From: an uncultured Bacteroidota bacterium
GTDB taxonomy: Bacteria; Bacteroidota; Bacteroidia; Chitinophagales; Chitinophagaceae
DNA: 6,589 bases
Direction of reading: 5' to 3'
Assembly (NCBI GenBank): GCA_903906615.1
Contig: CAIVKT010000514.1
Coordinates: 1 to 6,589, forward strand
The position numbers and the translations under genes were made by a program. How positions within the stretch are numbered: position 1 is the stretch's first letter; each line of letters starts with the position of its first letter. Below, piece by piece: positions 6,247-6,589 of the stretch. Under the pieces are notes generated by a model. The model was not told the DNA's origin. It saw only the letters and a program-made list of their open reading frames with translations, and did no database searches.

Positions 6247-6415
6247 GTGCGCAAAAATGTAGCAAAAATGCTAACCCCTCAAAACACTTAAACCATTCAT
6301 GATCAACACAAAACCCTAAAAAACACCAACAAAAATAAAATCCCATGAAAAATTGCACACCATGCAACTAAATGAAAAATATCACCATATCTTACCACAG
6401 TCCCGTGTTATAAAT

Positions 6416-6423
6416 TAATTTTG
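6416..6423 (+). promoter_or_regulatory. Candidate -7 element for the secreted-protein gene
   Basis: TAATTTTG matches the Bacteroidota -7 consensus TAnnTTTG at every specified position. No clear TTG is present at -33; TTA at 6392-6394 is the nearest. Transcription from here would give a leader of about 80 bases. That leader includes a 7-bp hairpin at 6436-6452 (CCAAAAA/TTTTTGG) and the palindrome GCTTTAAAGC at 6466-6475. Confidence 0.42.
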
Positions 6424-6511
6424 AAGGAAATAGCCCCAAAAATCATTTTTGGCATAATTAATGCTGCTTTAAAGCGTTAGCTCTAATCTATAAATAGAAT
6501 TAAAATAAATA

Positions 6512-6589
6512 ATGCGTATCAAACTATTACTTAGTGGTTTAATATTATTGCTTTTTTCCTCTACGCATCTGTATGCCGGGAATGTGCTG
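6512..6589 (+). CDS. Secreted or envelope protein, N-terminal fragment (3' end outside window)
   Basis: The frame opens with ATG at 6512 and runs to the right edge, giving 26 residues. The start is MRIKLLLSG, a hydrophobic core follows, and the end is STHLYAGNVL. This is a classic Sec signal peptide: basic N-terminus, leucine-rich core, and a likely signal peptidase I site after LYA. No lipobox cysteine is seen. The start is preceded by an A-rich stretch without a Shine-Dalgarno sequence, as elsewhere in the window, and by a consensus -7 element. The mature protein is not visible, so its function cannot be assigned. Confidence 0.7.
   Translation, partial: MRIKLLLSGLILLLFSSTHLYAGNVL

Larger units (their letters stand above)
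5766..6511. other. Gene-free region of about 750 bases with several stem-loops and short repeats
   Basis: I see no supportable gene on either strand. The region separates the divergent lipoprotein gene (-) and the secreted-protein gene (+), so it should hold both promoters. It contains a small hairpin at 5843-5856 (CAGAC/GTCTG), the three-segment structure at 6006-6069, a bulged stem at 6102-6119, the CCTTTGCG run at 6144-6173, the GAA-loop hairpin at 6172-6197, the CTGTGCAA hairpin at 6226-6246, an 11-base tandem at 6251-6272, and a -7-like site at 6416-6423. The density of hairpins suggests repeat debris or untranslated leader RNA rather than a lost gene. Confidence 0.7.

Noticed and set aside
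6182..6367. Minus-strand reading frame of 61 codons, rich in Phe and Cys
   Set aside because: It runs through A-rich intergenic DNA with hairpins and repeats, and looks like chance translation of a T-rich strand.
6353..6367. TTGCA/TGCAA inverted repeat
   Set aside because: Five base pairs in AT-rich DNA is within chance expectation.
6373..6414. Short peptide frame MKNITISYHSPVL
   Set aside because: Thirteen codons with no independent support.
6481..6487. CTCTAAT heptamer upstream of the last gene
   Set aside because: It is a single copy without 11-base partners, so it is not an array like those at 518 and 1431.
5766..6511. CRISPR array
   Set aside because: The repeats are short, few and unequally spaced, without repeat-spacer structure.

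Overview
The window looks like a chromosomal segment from a member of the Bacteroidota, probably near Chitinophagaceae. The grounds are A-rich translation starts without Shine-Dalgarno sequences, promoters resembling the Bacteroidota -7 element TAnnTTTG, and protein families typical of that phylum: an OmpA-type C-terminal domain, a CzcA-like heavy-metal pump and a small-lipobox lipoprotein. The lineage call is inference; no rRNA or other marker gene is present.

Layout from left to right. The window opens inside an OmpA-family gene (+), of which only the peptidoglycan-binding end is visible (3-434). Next comes an OmpR/CusR-type response regulator (+, 682-1308) that stops at an in-frame TAA. 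The 15 codons after that stop still encode the usual end of the DNA-binding domain. A complete CzcA/CusA-type RND heavy-metal efflux transporter follows (+, 1541-4723). Convergent to it is a lipoprotein gene of unknown function (-, 4890-5765). A gap of about 750 bases (5766-6511) then holds several stem-loops and short repeats but no gene I can support. At the right edge, the first 26 codons of a secreted-protein gene begin at 6512 (+).

The clearest regulatory signal is a pair of matching arrays. Four TTYTAAT-like heptamers at exact 11-base spacing lie before the response regulator (518-557), and four more lie before the RND pump (1431-1470). Both arrays end in nearly the same sequence, and each is followed at almost the same distance by a -7-like TTnnTTTG. 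This is the geometry expected for two head-to-tail dimers of an OmpR/PhoB-family regulator, so the neighbouring regulator probably controls both itself and the pump.

The system looks incomplete as seen here. There is no sensor kinase, no periplasmic adaptor and no outer-membrane factor, and the regulator has a nonsense codon. The locus is either a partly decayed metal-resistance module or one whose partners lie elsewhere. Upstream of the lipoprotein gene, on its own strand, three copies of one segment can form two mutually exclusive hairpins, one of them followed by seven T's; this resembles an attenuator but is unproven. I found no CRISPR array, no tRNA or rRNA, and no intact mobile element.
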